A stretch of 64,000 nucleotides of DNA from Emcibacter sp. SYSU 3D8 (GCF_039655875.1 NZ_JBBYXK010000002.1:744001-808000); one strand, 5' to 3'; positions 51,729 through 60,244 are shown, counted from the first letter of the stretch. The notes: a model not told the origin generated them from the letters alone. A program made the numbers and translations.

Positions 51729-52884
51729 CTCCGGCGCCGATCCCGGCTTCGCGGTCTATGTCCACTGGCCGTTCTGCCTGGCGAAATGTCCCTATTGCGA
51801 CTTCAACAGCCATGTGCGTGAGGCCGTCGACCAGGAGCGCTGGCGCGCGGGCCTGCTGCGCGAGATCGATCATTACGCGGCGCTGACGCCCGGCCGTACC
51901 GTCACCAGCGTGTTCTTCGGCGGCGGCACGCCGTCGCTGATGGCGCCCGAGACCACCGCTGCGGTGATCGGCCGCATCGGCGAGCGCTGGGGTTATGCGG
52001 CCAATCCCGAAATCACGCTCGAGGCCAATCCCACCAGTGTCGAGGCGGGCCGCTTCACTGCCTACGCGAAAGCCGGCGTCAACCGGGTCTCGCTGGGCGT
52101 GCAGGCGCTCAATGACGCCGACCTGAAGGCGCTGGGGCGTGGCCACAGCGCGGCGCAGGCGCTGGATGCCGTGGCGCTCGCCCGCGACACCTTTCCCCGC
52201 TACAGCTTCGATCTGATCTATGCCCGGCCGGGCCAGACGGTGCCGCTATGGCAGGCTGAACTGGCGCGCGGGCTGGAACTGGCCGGCGATCATCTGTCGC
52301 TCTACCAGCTCACCATCGAGGAAGGCACCGCCTTTCATGCGGCGTTCCGCGACGGCCGGCTGGTGCTGCCCGACGAGGACACGTCCGCCGAGCTTTACGA
52401 GACGACCCAGGCCATGGCCGGTGCGGCAGGCCTGCTGGCCTACGAGATCTCCAATCACGCGGTGCCCGGCGGCGAAAGCCGGCACAACATGACGTATTGG
52501 CGCTACGGCGAATATGCCGGCATCGGTCCCGGCGCCCATGGCCGGCTGCATCTGGACGCCGTGACCGCGACCGCCCAGCGCCGCAAGCCCGAGACCTGGC
52601 TCGACCTTGTCGAGGCGCAGGGCCACGGCACCGAGGTGATGAACGCCGTCCCGGCCGCCGAGAGCGCCGAGGAGATGGTCATGATGGGCCTGCGCACGGC
52701 CGAAGGCGTCGACCTGGCGCGGCTGGCGGCGATTTCCGGCGGGCCGCTGGAGACTGTGGTCGATGGGGATTCGCTCGCGATGCTGCTCGATCAGGGTATG
52801 CTGAAGCGGACGCCCGATGCGCTGACGGCGATGCCCCAAGCCTGGCCCGTCCTCAATGAAGTGATCCGGCGGTTGCTGGGTTAG
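51715..52884 (+). CDS. hemW: Heme chaperone HemW, radical SAM
   Basis: 389 residues. [19 protein letters not shown] carries the CxxxCxxC cluster motif of radical SAM enzymes; [10 protein letters not shown] and the C-terminal HemN_C domain follow. HemW, unlike HemN, lacks the N-terminal Trp/Cys extension that HemN needs for oxidase activity, so this is HemW. Confidence 0.94.
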   Translation: MRASDSGADPGFAVYVHWPFCLAKCPYCDFNSHVREAVDQERWRAGLLREIDHYAALTPGRTVTSVFFGGGTPSLMAPETTAAVIGRIGERWGYAANPEITLEANPTSVEAGRFTAYAKAGVNRVSLGVQALNDADLKALGRGHSAAQALDAVALARDTFPRYSFDLIYARPGQTVPLWQAELARGLELAGDHLSLYQLTIEEGTAFHAAFRDGRLVLPDEDTSAELYETTQAMAGAAGLLAYEISNHAVPGGESRHNMTYWRYGEYAGIGPGAHGRLHLDAVTATAQRRKPETWLDLVEAQGHGTEVMNAVPAAESAEEMVMMGLRTAEGVDLARLAAISGGPLETVVDGDSLAMLLDQGMLKRTPDALTAMPQAWPVLNEVIRRLLG

Positions 52885-52903
52885 CCTCAATCCCTCCATT
52901 ATC

Positions 52904-53042
52904 GTCATTCCCGCGCACGCGGGAACCCAGATGGGGAAGGGTACGAGGCCATCGTGCGCATCAATCACGAAGGAACCAACCCTTTTTGAGCGAGGCCCGG
53001 TGCTCTACGAAGAGCTGGGTCCCCGCATGCGCGGGGATGACG
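52904..53042. repeat. Composite inverted-repeat element, copy B
   Basis: 139 bp, between hemW and the LpoA-like gene. The left end begins GTCATTCCCGCGCACGCGGG and the right end finishes GCATGCGCGGGGATGAC; the arms pair as about 27-bp imperfect inverted repeats. The middle shares AGATGGGG, TCACGAA and CTCTACGA-type segments with copy A read in reverse, so the two are related insertions in opposite orientation. Confidence 0.75.
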
Positions 53043-53064
53043 ATTTTATTTTATGCTCAATGAT

Positions 53065-54366
53065 TTACGGCCGCGCGACCGGCGCGCTGAATTCCTGCGG
53101 CGCCGGGTCGACGGCGGTCATGCCCGACGGGGTGATCTGGATCACGGCCAGGCCGCGTTCGGCGACGCCTTCGCGGTTGAAGCGGAACACGCCGTCGATT
53201 CCGGCGAAGCCCTTGGCGTCGGTCAGCGACGCGGTGGTGAACGGCCGGTCCGGATGCATCTTCTTCAGCGCCGCGACCAGCGCCACCGCGTCATAGGCGA
53301 TGCTCGACACCCGGGGCGCGGTGCCGCCATAGACCCGGCCGTAATGGTTCGAGAAGGTCACGCCGGTCTCCGGCGACGGACCGGCATAAAGCGCCCCGGC
53401 CAGCGCCGGCTCGGTCTTCAGGCTGGCGTCGTCCCACAGGCCGGTGCCCAGGAACTGCACCTTTTCGGGTTCGATGTCGTAATAGGGCAGCATGGGCGCC
53501 AGCGTCCGCAGCAATCCGCCGCCGGTGGCGATCAGCACGGCGTCGAACTGATATTCGTACACCGGGTGTTGCACATAGGGCGGCGCGCCGGGAACCGGCG
53601 GCGGCAGGGGCTCGTCCGAGGCCACCTGCACCTTGCGGGCCGCCAGCCGCTGTATCGGGCCGGCCAGTTCTTCCTCGACCTCCGGGAAGGTCTCGATGGC
53701 GACCACGGTGCCGCCATGTCGGGACGCGGCATCGCGAAGCGCCTCGGCCACCATGGTGCCGTAGGCCGATTGCGGCACCAGCGCGGCCAGCCGTGTCCAG
53801 CCCTGGTCGATGGAATAGGCGACGATCCGGGAGACCTGCTGCTGCGGCGTGAATCCCATGATGTAGATGCCGTTGCCGGCTACGGTGCGGTCGGTGGAAA
53901 AGCCCACCAGCGGCACGCGGTACTGCTGCGCCACCGGCCCGGCGGCGCGGATGGAATCGGCGAAGATCGGGCCGAGCAGGATCTGGGCGCCGTTGTCGAT
54001 GGCGTCCTGCGCCGCGCCGGCGGCGCCGTTCGGGCCTTCCGTGTCGCGGGGCAGCAGCACGATGGTGGGATCCTGCACGTCGAACAGCGCCAGTTGCGCC
54101 GCGTCCAGCATGGACTGGCCCAGCGCCTGGTTGCGGCCCGACAGGGGCAGCAGCAGGCCCACCTTGGTGAACCCCTTCTCGAAATACTTGTCCGGCCGCT
54201 CCTGCACCAGCGGCGGCGGCTCCTCCGGCGGCGGCGGGGCGACGACCACCGGTGGCGGCGGCGCCACGACTTCCTCGCGGACGCCGCCGCAGGCGCTCAA
54301 CGCCAGCATGGACGCCGCCAGCAAAAGCGGGCAAACATGGTTTCGAATCAGGCGGAAGAACGTCAT
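53065..54366 (-). CDS. LpoA-like penicillin-binding protein activator lipoprotein
   Basis: 433 residues from ATG 54366. Lipobox ALSAC with Cys26, a proline-rich linker (about 36-52), then a periplasmic-binding-protein fold (KVGLLLPLSGRNQALGQSMLDAAQLALFD). Matches the LppC/LpoA group that stimulates PBP1A, or a branched-chain-amino-acid-binding-like lipoprotein. Divergent from rsmI, as in many Proteobacteria. Confidence 0.85.
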   Translation of the reverse strand: MTFFRLIRNHVCPLLLAASMLALSACGGVREEVVAPPPPVVVAPPPPEEPPPLVQERPDKYFEKGFTKVGLLLPLSGRNQALGQSMLDAAQLALFDVQDPTIVLLPRDTEGPNGAAGAAQDAIDNGAQILLGPIFADSIRAAGPVAQQYRVPLVGFSTDRTVAGNGIYIMGFTPQQQVSRIVAYSIDQGWTRLAALVPQSAYGTMVAEALRDAASRHGGTVVAIETFPEVEEELAGPIQRLAARKVQVASDEPLPPPVPGAPPYVQHPVYEYQFDAVLIATGGGLLRTLAPMLPYYDIEPEKVQFLGTGLWDDASLKTEPALAGALYAGPSPETGVTFSNHYGRVYGGTAPRVSSIAYDAVALVAALKKMHPDRPFTTASLTDAKGFAGIDGVFRFNREGVAERGLAVIQITPSGMTAVDPAPQEFSAPVARP

Positions 54367-54417
54367 GCAGGCGGGCTCGTGTCGGAAAGGCCTGATCGGT
54401 CTGAGCAGGAACAGCCC

Positions 54418-55290
54418 ATGACTATGGAAGCCCCGGACGGCCAAGTCAATTTGACGCCCGGTCTTTACCTTGTGGCCACCCCCATCGGCAATCTGCGCGA
54501 CGTCACGTTGCGCGCGCTCGATGTGCTGCGCGCGGCCGCTCTCGTTGCCTGCGAGGACACCCGCATCACCAGGCGGCTGCTCGACCGCTATGTCATCGCC
54601 ACCCCGATGAAGCGCTATGACGACCACAGCAGCGACGACGACCGGCAACGGCTGATCGACCGGATCAAGGCGGGCGAGGCGGTGGCGCTGGCCAGCGACG
54701 CGGGCACGCCGATGGTGTCGGACCCCGGCTTCAAGCTGGTGCGCGCGGCCATCGCCCAAGGCGTCGAGGTTGTACCGATTCCCGGCCCGTCATCGGTGCT
54801 GGCGGCGCTGTGCCTTGCCGGTCTGCCGACCGACCGGTTCAGCTTCGGCGGCTTCCTGCCCGAAAAGCAGGTGGCGCGCCAGAATGCGCTCAACGAGGCG
54901 TTGCGGCTCCCCGGCACCGTCGTGGTGTTCGAATCCGCCCGCCGGCTGCCTGCGTCCCTTGCCGACCTGGCGGCGATCGCGCCCGACCGTCCGGTGGTCG
55001 TCGCCCGCGAGCTCACCAAGCACTTCGAGGAAGCGGTGCGCGGCACCGCCGCCGAGCTGGCGGCGCGCTATCACAAGGACGGGCCGCCGCGCGGCGAGGT
55101 GGTGCTGGTGATCGGCCCGCCCGACGAGGCCGACCCGGACGCCGCCGATATGGACGCCGCCCTGCGCGCCGCCCTGCGCGACCTGTCGGTGAAGGAGGCG
55201 GCCAGCGCCGTCGCCTTCATGCTCAAGCTGCCGCGCCGGCAGGTCTATGCCCGCGCCGTCGTGCTGTCCAAGGGGCCCGAGGGCGAATGA
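54418..55290 (+). CDS. rsmI: 16S rRNA (cytidine-1402-2'-O)-methyltransferase
   Basis: 290 residues. LYLVATPIGNLRDVTLRALDVL and DAGTPMVSDPGFKLVRAAI are the tetrapyrrole-methylase-fold signatures; IPGPSSVLAALCLAGL and FGGFLPEK follow. Start ATG 54418. Followed by yraN, the usual pair. Confidence 0.96.
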   Translation: MTMEAPDGQVNLTPGLYLVATPIGNLRDVTLRALDVLRAAALVACEDTRITRRLLDRYVIATPMKRYDDHSSDDDRQRLIDRIKAGEAVALASDAGTPMVSDPGFKLVRAAIAQGVEVVPIPGPSSVLAALCLAGLPTDRFSFGGFLPEKQVARQNALNEALRLPGTVVVFESARRLPASLADLAAIAPDRPVVVARELTKHFEEAVRGTAAELAARYHKDGPPRGEVVLVIGPPDEADPDAADMDAALRAALRDLSVKEAASAVAFMLKLPRRQVYARAVVLSKGPEGE

Positions 55291-55314
55291 GGGACGGCGC
55301 ATGAGGGACGGCGT
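55287..55314 (+). repeat. 14-bp tandem duplication ahead of yraN
   Basis: ATGAGGGACGGCG plus C or T, twice in a row (55287-55300, 55301-55314), then ATGAGG, the yraN start. The copy junction overlaps the rsmI stop. Each unit has an ATG and a GAGGG ribosome-site-like segment, so three possible starts lie 14 bp apart, in different frames. Confidence 0.85.
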
Positions 55315-55683
55315 ATGAGGACGACGGCGCAGCGCCGGCAGGCGTTCCGCGCCGGGCGCACGGCCGAGACGCTGTGCTGCTGGTTTCTGCGGCTGAAGGG
55401 CTACCGTATCCTGGCGCGCAACTGGAAAACCCCGGTGGGCGAAGCCGACATCGTCGCCCGGCGCGGAAAAGTGGTGGCGTTCGTCGAGGTCAAGGCGCGC
55501 GCCAGCCACGGCGCCGGCATCGAGGCGGTGTCCCCGAAGCAGCGGCGCCGGGTGCGCCAGGCGGCCGCCGTGTATATTGCCGCCCACCCGGCGCTGGCCG
55601 CGCTGGACATGCGGTTCGATATCATGACGATTGCACCCCGAAGCTGGCCGACCCATAGTCCCGGCGCCTGGGGATACGAGTAG
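55315..55683 (+). CDS. UPF0102 (YraN) family protein
   Basis: 122 residues. A small restriction-endonuclease-fold protein: LCCWFLRLKGYRILARNWKTPVGEADIVARRGKVVAFVEVKARAS contains the GExD and ExK catalytic core of the family. The substrate is unknown. Behind rsmI. Confidence 0.92.
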   Translation: MRTTAQRRQAFRAGRTAETLCCWFLRLKGYRILARNWKTPVGEADIVARRGKVVAFVEVKARASHGAGIEAVSPKQRRRVRQAAAVYIAAHPALAALDMRFDIMTIAPRSWPTHSPGAWGYE

Positions 55684-55725
55684 CCACCGGGACATTCAGG
55701 TCCCGAACAATATGGAGTTGTTGGA

Positions 55726-56673
55726 ATGAGCCTGGCCGTCGCCATACAGATGGACCCCATCGCCGGCATCAATATCGATGGCGACAGCACGTTCGCGCTG
55801 GCGCTGGAGGCGCAGCGGCGCGGTCACGGCCTGTATTATTACCTGCCCCGCGACCTGACCTTCGCGCACAACCGGGTCATCGCCCATGTCCACCCGCTGG
55901 AGGTGCGGCGCGAGCATGGCAACCATTTCACCCTGGGCGCGGGCGAGACCATCGACCTCGCCACCTTCGACGTGGTGCTGCTGCGCCAGGACCCGCCCTT
56001 CGACATGGGCTACATCACCACCACCCACCTGCTCGAGCATGTCCACCCCAAGACGCTGGTGGTGAACGATCCGCACCATGTGCGCAACGCGCCGGAGAAG
56101 CTGTTCGTCACCCGCTTCCCCGACCTGATGCCGCCCACCCTGATCAGCGCCGCCAAGCGCGACATCGAGGAGTTCCGCCGCGAGCACCAGGACATCATCA
56201 TGAAGCCGCTGTTCGGCAATGGCGGCGCCGGCGTGTTCCGGGTCAAGCCCGAGGACGAGAACTTCAACGCCCTGTTCGAGATGTTCACCCAGTTCTACCG
56301 CGAGCCCATCGTGGTGCAGCGCTACGTGCCCGAGGTGCGCCAGGGCGACAAGCGCATCATCATCGTCGACGGCCGCGCCGTGGGCGCCATCAACCGGGTG
56401 CCGGCCCAGGGCGAGTCCCGCTCCAACATGCATGTGGGCGGCAAGGCCGAGAAATCGGCGCTGACGCGGCGCGAAAAGGAAATCTGCGAGGCCATCGGCC
56501 CGGCGCTGGCCGAGCGCGGCCTGATCTTCGTCGGCATCGACGTGATCGGCGATTACCTCACCGAGATCAACGTGACCTCGCCCACCGGCATCCAGGAAAT
56601 CGACCGCTTCGATAATTCGAATATTGCGGGCCTGGTGTGGGACGCCATCGAGGCGCGCCGGGTGCGGATGTAG
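55726..56673 (+). CDS. gshB: Glutathione synthetase
   Basis: 315 residues. ATP-grasp enzyme joining gamma-Glu-Cys to Gly. N-terminal [48 protein letters not shown] and [12 protein letters not shown] near the C-terminus are intact. Its last 114 bp have a diverged second copy at 58114-58227. Confidence 0.96.
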   Translation: MSLAVAIQMDPIAGINIDGDSTFALALEAQRRGHGLYYYLPRDLTFAHNRVIAHVHPLEVRREHGNHFTLGAGETIDLATFDVVLLRQDPPFDMGYITTTHLLEHVHPKTLVVNDPHHVRNAPEKLFVTRFPDLMPPTLISAAKRDIEEFRREHQDIIMKPLFGNGGAGVFRVKPEDENFNALFEMFTQFYREPIVVQRYVPEVRQGDKRIIIVDGRAVGAINRVPAQGESRSNMHVGGKAEKSALTRREKEICEAIGPALAERGLIFVGIDVIGDYLTEINVTSPTGIQEIDRFDNSNIAGLVWDAIEARRVRM

Positions 56674-56686
56674 GAGGGGCCTATAC

Positions 56687-56720
56687 ATCAATTTGAATTG
56701 ATGTATCAATCTTGATTGAT
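56687..56720. promoter_or_regulatory. Two ArsR/SmtB-type operator sites
   Basis: ATCAA-N6-TTGAT occurs twice, at 56687-56702 and 56705-56720, 18 bp apart (about 1.7 turns). The first lies inside a longer perfect inverted repeat ATACATCAATT-TG-AATTGATGTAT at 56683-56706. ATCAA-N6-TTGAT is the half-site form reported for ArsR repressors. The ArsR-fusion gene begins 14 bp downstream, so autorepression is likely. Confidence 0.8.
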
Positions 56721-56727
56721 GTATAAA
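56698..56727 (+). promoter_or_regulatory. Candidate promoter of the arsR-arsC fusion
   Basis: TTGATG (56698-56703), 18 bp, TATAAA (56722-56727), with the second operator inside the spacer. The ATG at 56735 is only 7 bp past the -10, so the transcript would be nearly leaderless; no good Shine-Dalgarno precedes the start. Confidence 0.45.
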
Positions 56728-56734
56728 GCGGGAT

Positions 56735-57505
56735 ATGAGCCCGCAGCATCACCCTGATCTTGCCCCGCCCGAATTCCTGCAGCTTGCCGGACATCCCCTG
56801 CGCTGGCGGCTGCTGAGCGAACTGGCCCTGAGCGACCGCGCGGTGCAGGAGCTGACCGGTTTGGTTGGCGAGCCGCAGAACCTGGTGTCGTACCACCTGG
56901 CCAAGCTGCGCGACGCGCGCCTGGTGTTCGCAAGGCGCAGCGCTGCCGATCGTCGGGACACCTATTACGGCCTCGATCTCGCTCGCCTGGGCGTCCTGCT
57001 CTCGGCCGCGGGCGGTGCGCTGCATCCCGGGCTCCGGCTCGGCCCGCCGGCGCGGAACGACGCTGCGGTCGGGCCAACCAGAGTTCTGTTCCTGTGCACC
57101 GGCAACAGCGCGCGGTCGCAGATGGCCGAGGCGCTGCTGAGGGCTCGCTCCGGCGGCGCGGTCGAGGCGCACAGCGCAGGCAGCCATCCCAAGCCACTGC
57201 ATCCCAGCGCGGCGCGGGTGATGCGGGAGAAATTCAACCTCGACCTCGCCGGCCACGCTTCCAAGCACCTGGATGTGTTCGCCGGCCAGCGCTTCGACCG
57301 GGTCATCAGCCTGTGCGACAAGGTCCGCGAGGCGTGCCCGGAATTTCCCGGCCATCCGAAGAACATCCACTGGAGCATCCCCAACCCGGTGACCGGCGAA
57401 CCAGACGAGGCCACCTGGAGGCTGTTCCGCCAGACCGCAACCGAACTGTCGGTCCGCGTCGATTTCCTGCTGGCAGCGATGGCCGACCGAACATCCACCC
57501 CCTGA
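56735..57505 (+). CDS. ArsR-type HTH fused to thioredoxin-dependent-type arsenate reductase
   Basis: 256 residues. N-terminal ArsR-like winged helix (about 8-85, EPQNLVSYHLAKLRDARLV), then a low-molecular-weight phosphatase/ArsC domain (about 114-250). The P-loop is CTGNSAR (Cys121-Arg127), with Cys194 and Cys201 spaced as in pI258 ArsC (redox triad). The HTH part has no cysteine, so the usual As(III) site of ArsR is missing. The DP-loop Asp of the phosphatase fold reads Asn217 (IPNP). Next gene follows after 13 bp. Confidence 0.88.
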   Translation: MSPQHHPDLAPPEFLQLAGHPLRWRLLSELALSDRAVQELTGLVGEPQNLVSYHLAKLRDARLVFARRSAADRRDTYYGLDLARLGVLLSAAGGALHPGLRLGPPARNDAAVGPTRVLFLCTGNSARSQMAEALLRARSGGAVEAHSAGSHPKPLHPSAARVMREKFNLDLAGHASKHLDVFAGQRFDRVISLCDKVREACPEFPGHPKNIHWSIPNPVTGEPDEATWRLFRQTATELSVRVDFLLAAMADRTSTP

Positions 57506-57518
57506 CAAGGAGGAAGCC

Positions 57519-57917
57519 ATGACCGACCCCCGTGACATGGTGAGCGTCCGCTACATGGTGGGCGACGTCGCCGAGGCGCTCGACTTCTACACTGGCATCC
57601 TGGGCTTCGAGGTGCTGACGAAAATCGTACCCGTCTTTGCCGATGTCGCGAGGGGCAATTTGCGGCTGCTGCTCAGCGGACCGGACAGCTCCGCGGGTCG
57701 GCCCATGCCCGATGGCGAGATGCCGGGACCGGGCGGCTGGAACCGCATCCACCTGATCGTCGGCGACATCGACGCCGAGGTTGCGCGGCTGCGCGCTGCC
57801 GGGGCAAGGTTCCGAAACGACATCCTCGAAGGGCCTGGCGGCAAGCAGATTCTGCTGCTGGACCCGTCCGGCAACGTCGTCGAGCTTTTCCAGCCCGCTA
57901 CTTTCCCGTCCGCCTGA
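57519..57917 (+). CDS. VOC (glyoxalase/bleomycin-resistance fold) protein
   Basis: 132 residues, two beta-alpha-beta-beta-beta modules. MVSVRYMVGDVAEALDFYTGILGFEVLT opens module 1; HLIVGDIDAEVARLRAAGARF and ILLLDPSGNVVELFQP close module 2, with His and Glu as possible metal ligands. In arsenic clusters a VOC gene is often arsI, but ArsI needs a Cys pair and this protein has no cysteine at all. Co-transcribed with the ArsR fusion. Confidence 0.85.
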   Translation: MTDPRDMVSVRYMVGDVAEALDFYTGILGFEVLTKIVPVFADVARGNLRLLLSGPDSSAGRPMPDGEMPGPGGWNRIHLIVGDIDAEVARLRAAGARFRNDILEGPGGKQILLLDPSGNVVELFQPATFPSA

Positions 57918-58113
57918 CGCCGTTTCGAACGGCCCCGTAACGGCGTATCCTCGGTCCGCCGGGGCTCTGAGGGGAGACGCATTATGGATGCGGTGTCCGT
58001 GCAGGACGCGCCCGGCTGGCGACGTCGGTCTACCGGGCGCTGATCGGCGAGCGCGCCGACGACAGGTACAAGGCCCGTGACCGCGTCTCGACGCCCGGGA
58101 ACGGGTCGACCGG
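57918..58113 (+). other. Non-coding interval between VOC gene and gshB remnant
   Basis: 196 bp with no credible complete gene. A short frame from ATG 57984 ends after about 20 codons. A stretch reading [18 protein letters not shown] in one frame may be a fragment of another gene; I could not identify it. Together with the remnant it makes a 401-bp gap. Confidence 0.5.
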
Positions 58114-58227
58114 ACGGAGATCAACGTCACCTCGCCCACCGGCATCCAGGAATTCGACCGTTTCAAGGACTCCAACATCGCCGGCCTGGTGTGGGACGCC
58201 ATCGAGGCGCGGCGCGTGCGGATGTAG
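58114..58227 (+). pseudogene. Duplicated 3' end of gshB (38 codons)
   Basis: Encodes [14 protein letters not shown] then [23 protein letters not shown] and a stop, aligning without gaps to the gshB C-terminus (56560-56673), about 89% identical by hand count. Identity also extends 7 bp past the stop (GAGGGGC). An in-frame stop lies 33 bp upstream at 58078-58080. Nearly all differences sit in third positions or FDNSN/FKDSN, so it looks like a tail from a related gshB allele rather than a decayed copy. Confidence 0.88.
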
Positions 58228-58318
58228 GAGGGGCGCCGCGCGGATCCGGCTACCGCGGTCGCCCTCGCTGCTATACGCTCGCGCCCATATTCATGCGGGT
58301 GAACCTGGGGAGGCGGCC

Positions 58319-59416
58319 GTGGCACATGTATCGAGGAAGTCCTTTGTCGGATTATTGGCCGCCCTTGCGGCCCTGACCATGCTGACGGCTTGCGGCGAGG
58401 CTCGGACGGAAACACCCGCGCCACCGCCGGTCTTCCAGAGCACCGAAACTTGGCCTGACGGGCCGGACGCGCGGCCCTGGACCCACCTGAACTTCCGCAA
58501 CAATCCGGACGACTTTCAGTTCGCCATCATCGGCGACCGTTCGGGCGGCATGCGGCAAGGCGTGTTCGAGGCGGTACTGGGCAAGGTCAACGCCCTCCAG
58601 CCCGAATTCGTCATGAGTATCGGCGACTACATGGAGGGCTACACCTTCGAGCCGGACAAGCTGGCCGCTGAATGGGCCGAAGTGGACGGCTTCATGCAAA
58701 AGCTGGAATCGCCGCTGTTCCTGGTGGTGGGCAATCACGACATCTTCGACACCACCAGCGAGGCGCTGTGGCGCAAGCATGCCGGCTTGCCGCGCTACCA
58801 CTTCGTCTACAAGAACGTGCTGTTCATCGCGCTCAATACCGAGGACGGGCGTTACGCCACGCCCGAAGAGCGGGTGGAACTGAACAAGGCGCTGGAGGTG
58901 ATGGCCCGGGATCCCAAGGCGGTCGGCGCCTTCATGCAGTCCAATCCGGTCATCGTGAAGTACCTGCACGACAATGACGGTGGCCGAATCGGCGACGAAC
59001 AGACAAAATGGGTGCTGGGCCTGCTGGACCGTTACAAGGACGTGCGCTGGACCTTCTTCTTCATGCACCGGCCGGTGTGGCGCGAGAAGATCGCCAATGT
59101 GGAGCGGATCGAGGCGGCGCTGGGCACGCGCGGCTACACCATGATTGGCGGGCACACCCACCACTACGCCATCGAGACGCGCCATGGCCGCGATTACATC
59201 GAAGTCGGTACCGCCGGTGGCGGCTGGTCGCTGGACGGCAAGCCGGGCGAGATGGATGCGGTGGTCTGGGTGACCATGCGCGATGGCGGCCCGGTGATCA
59301 CCAATCTGGTCGCGACGGGGATCCTGCCCAAGGACGCCGTGCCCGCCATTGTTCCCGGCGCCGAACTGTGCGGTGATGCCTACGCCCTGCCGTGCCTCTA
59401 CCCGCGTAGCCCGTAG
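58319..59416 (+). CDS. Calcineurin-like metallophosphoesterase lipoprotein
   Basis: 365 residues, GTG start. Lipobox LTAC with Cys25, so anchored outside the inner membrane. Metallophosphatase motifs in order: GDR (72-74), GDYMEG (102-107), GNHD (138-141), FMHRPVW with His250, and GGHTHH (277-282). The first motif has Arg where His is usual (GDxH). Substrate unknown. Confidence 0.88.
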   Translation: MAHVSRKSFVGLLAALAALTMLTACGEARTETPAPPPVFQSTETWPDGPDARPWTHLNFRNNPDDFQFAIIGDRSGGMRQGVFEAVLGKVNALQPEFVMSIGDYMEGYTFEPDKLAAEWAEVDGFMQKLESPLFLVVGNHDIFDTTSEALWRKHAGLPRYHFVYKNVLFIALNTEDGRYATPEERVELNKALEVMARDPKAVGAFMQSNPVIVKYLHDNDGGRIGDEQTKWVLGLLDRYKDVRWTFFFMHRPVWREKIANVERIEAALGTRGYTMIGGHTHHYAIETRHGRDYIEVGTAGGGWSLDGKPGEMDAVVWVTMRDGGPVITNLVATGILPKDAVPAIVPGAELCGDAYALPCLYPRSP

Positions 59417-59551
59417 CGACTCGCCCGCGCCACGCCGCCAACCGGAACGGGGCCGGAACCGGGTGGAAGCCATGCGCGGAAAAAACGGCGCACGGAATTG
59501 TTGCCATTTGATGAAACGCATCCAATATCCATGTTCCCAGGAGCGAGGCCT

Positions 59552-60244
59552 ATGGATCTGGACGGCGTTTTCGACAATTCGGGAGGTTTGCAGGCGCCGT
59601 CTTATGGCGACCTGCACCGCGAGTTCAAGTCGGCGCTGACCTACCGGCCGGAAAGCGCACTCGCCGACGACATGCCGCGCGGCGACGGCCACACCGTGCT
59701 GGTCATCCCCGGCCTGCTGACCACCGACGCCTTCACCTTCGCCCTGCGCCGGTTCCTGACCGCCTGCGGGTACAAGGTGGAAGGCTGGCACATGGGCTTC
59801 AATCTGGGCCCGACGGCCCGCGCGATCGACGGCCTGAGCAGGCGTCTCGATCGCCTCAACCAGCGCGAGGGTGGCCCGGTCAGCCTGATCGGCGTCAGCA
59901 TGGGCGGTATTCTGGCACGCCACCTGGCCCACGAACATCCCGGGCGGGTCCGCAAGCTGGCCACCGTGGTCAGCCCGGTGCGCTTTCCCACCGCCTCCAA
60001 CCTGGAGCCGCTGATTCGCGTGCTGTCGCCGTTCTACAGCAAGGATGTCACGCCGCAGGATTACGCCCGCCCGCTGCAGGTGCCGGTGATGGCCGTCTAC
60101 ACCAAGGACGATGGCCTGATCGCCTGGGAAACCTGCCAGGGCGCCGACGACCATTGCCATCATGTGGAGGTGGAAGGCGGCCACGTCACGATCTGCCGCA
60201 ACCCGCAGGTCCACCGGGCATTGGCCGAGTGGCTGGCGGTCTGA
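59552..60244 (+). CDS. Alpha/beta hydrolase, lipase-like
   Basis: 230 residues from ATG 59552 (DLDGVFDNSGGLQAPSYGD); upstream ATG 59531 or 59498 are possible. HTVLVIPGLLTTDAF holds the oxyanion region, GVSMGG the nucleophilic Ser, and AVYTKDDGLIAWETC and EGGHVTIC the Asp and His. Similar to bacterial lipase/esterase-like hydrolases; substrate open. Confidence 0.85.
   Translation: MDLDGVFDNSGGLQAPSYGDLHREFKSALTYRPESALADDMPRGDGHTVLVIPGLLTTDAFTFALRRFLTACGYKVEGWHMGFNLGPTARAIDGLSRRLDRLNQREGGPVSLIGVSMGGILARHLAHEHPGRVRKLATVVSPVRFPTASNLEPLIRVLSPFYSKDVTPQDYARPLQVPVMAVYTKDDGLIAWETCQGADDHCHHVEVEGGHVTICRNPQVHRALAEWLAV

Noticed and set aside
53053-54417. Upstream extension of rsmI to 745 residues
   Set aside because: Antisense to the LpoA-like lipoprotein gene; the rsmI family start is at 54418.
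57519-57917. VOC gene as arsI C-As lyase
   Set aside because: ArsI needs a vicinal Cys pair; this protein has no Cys.
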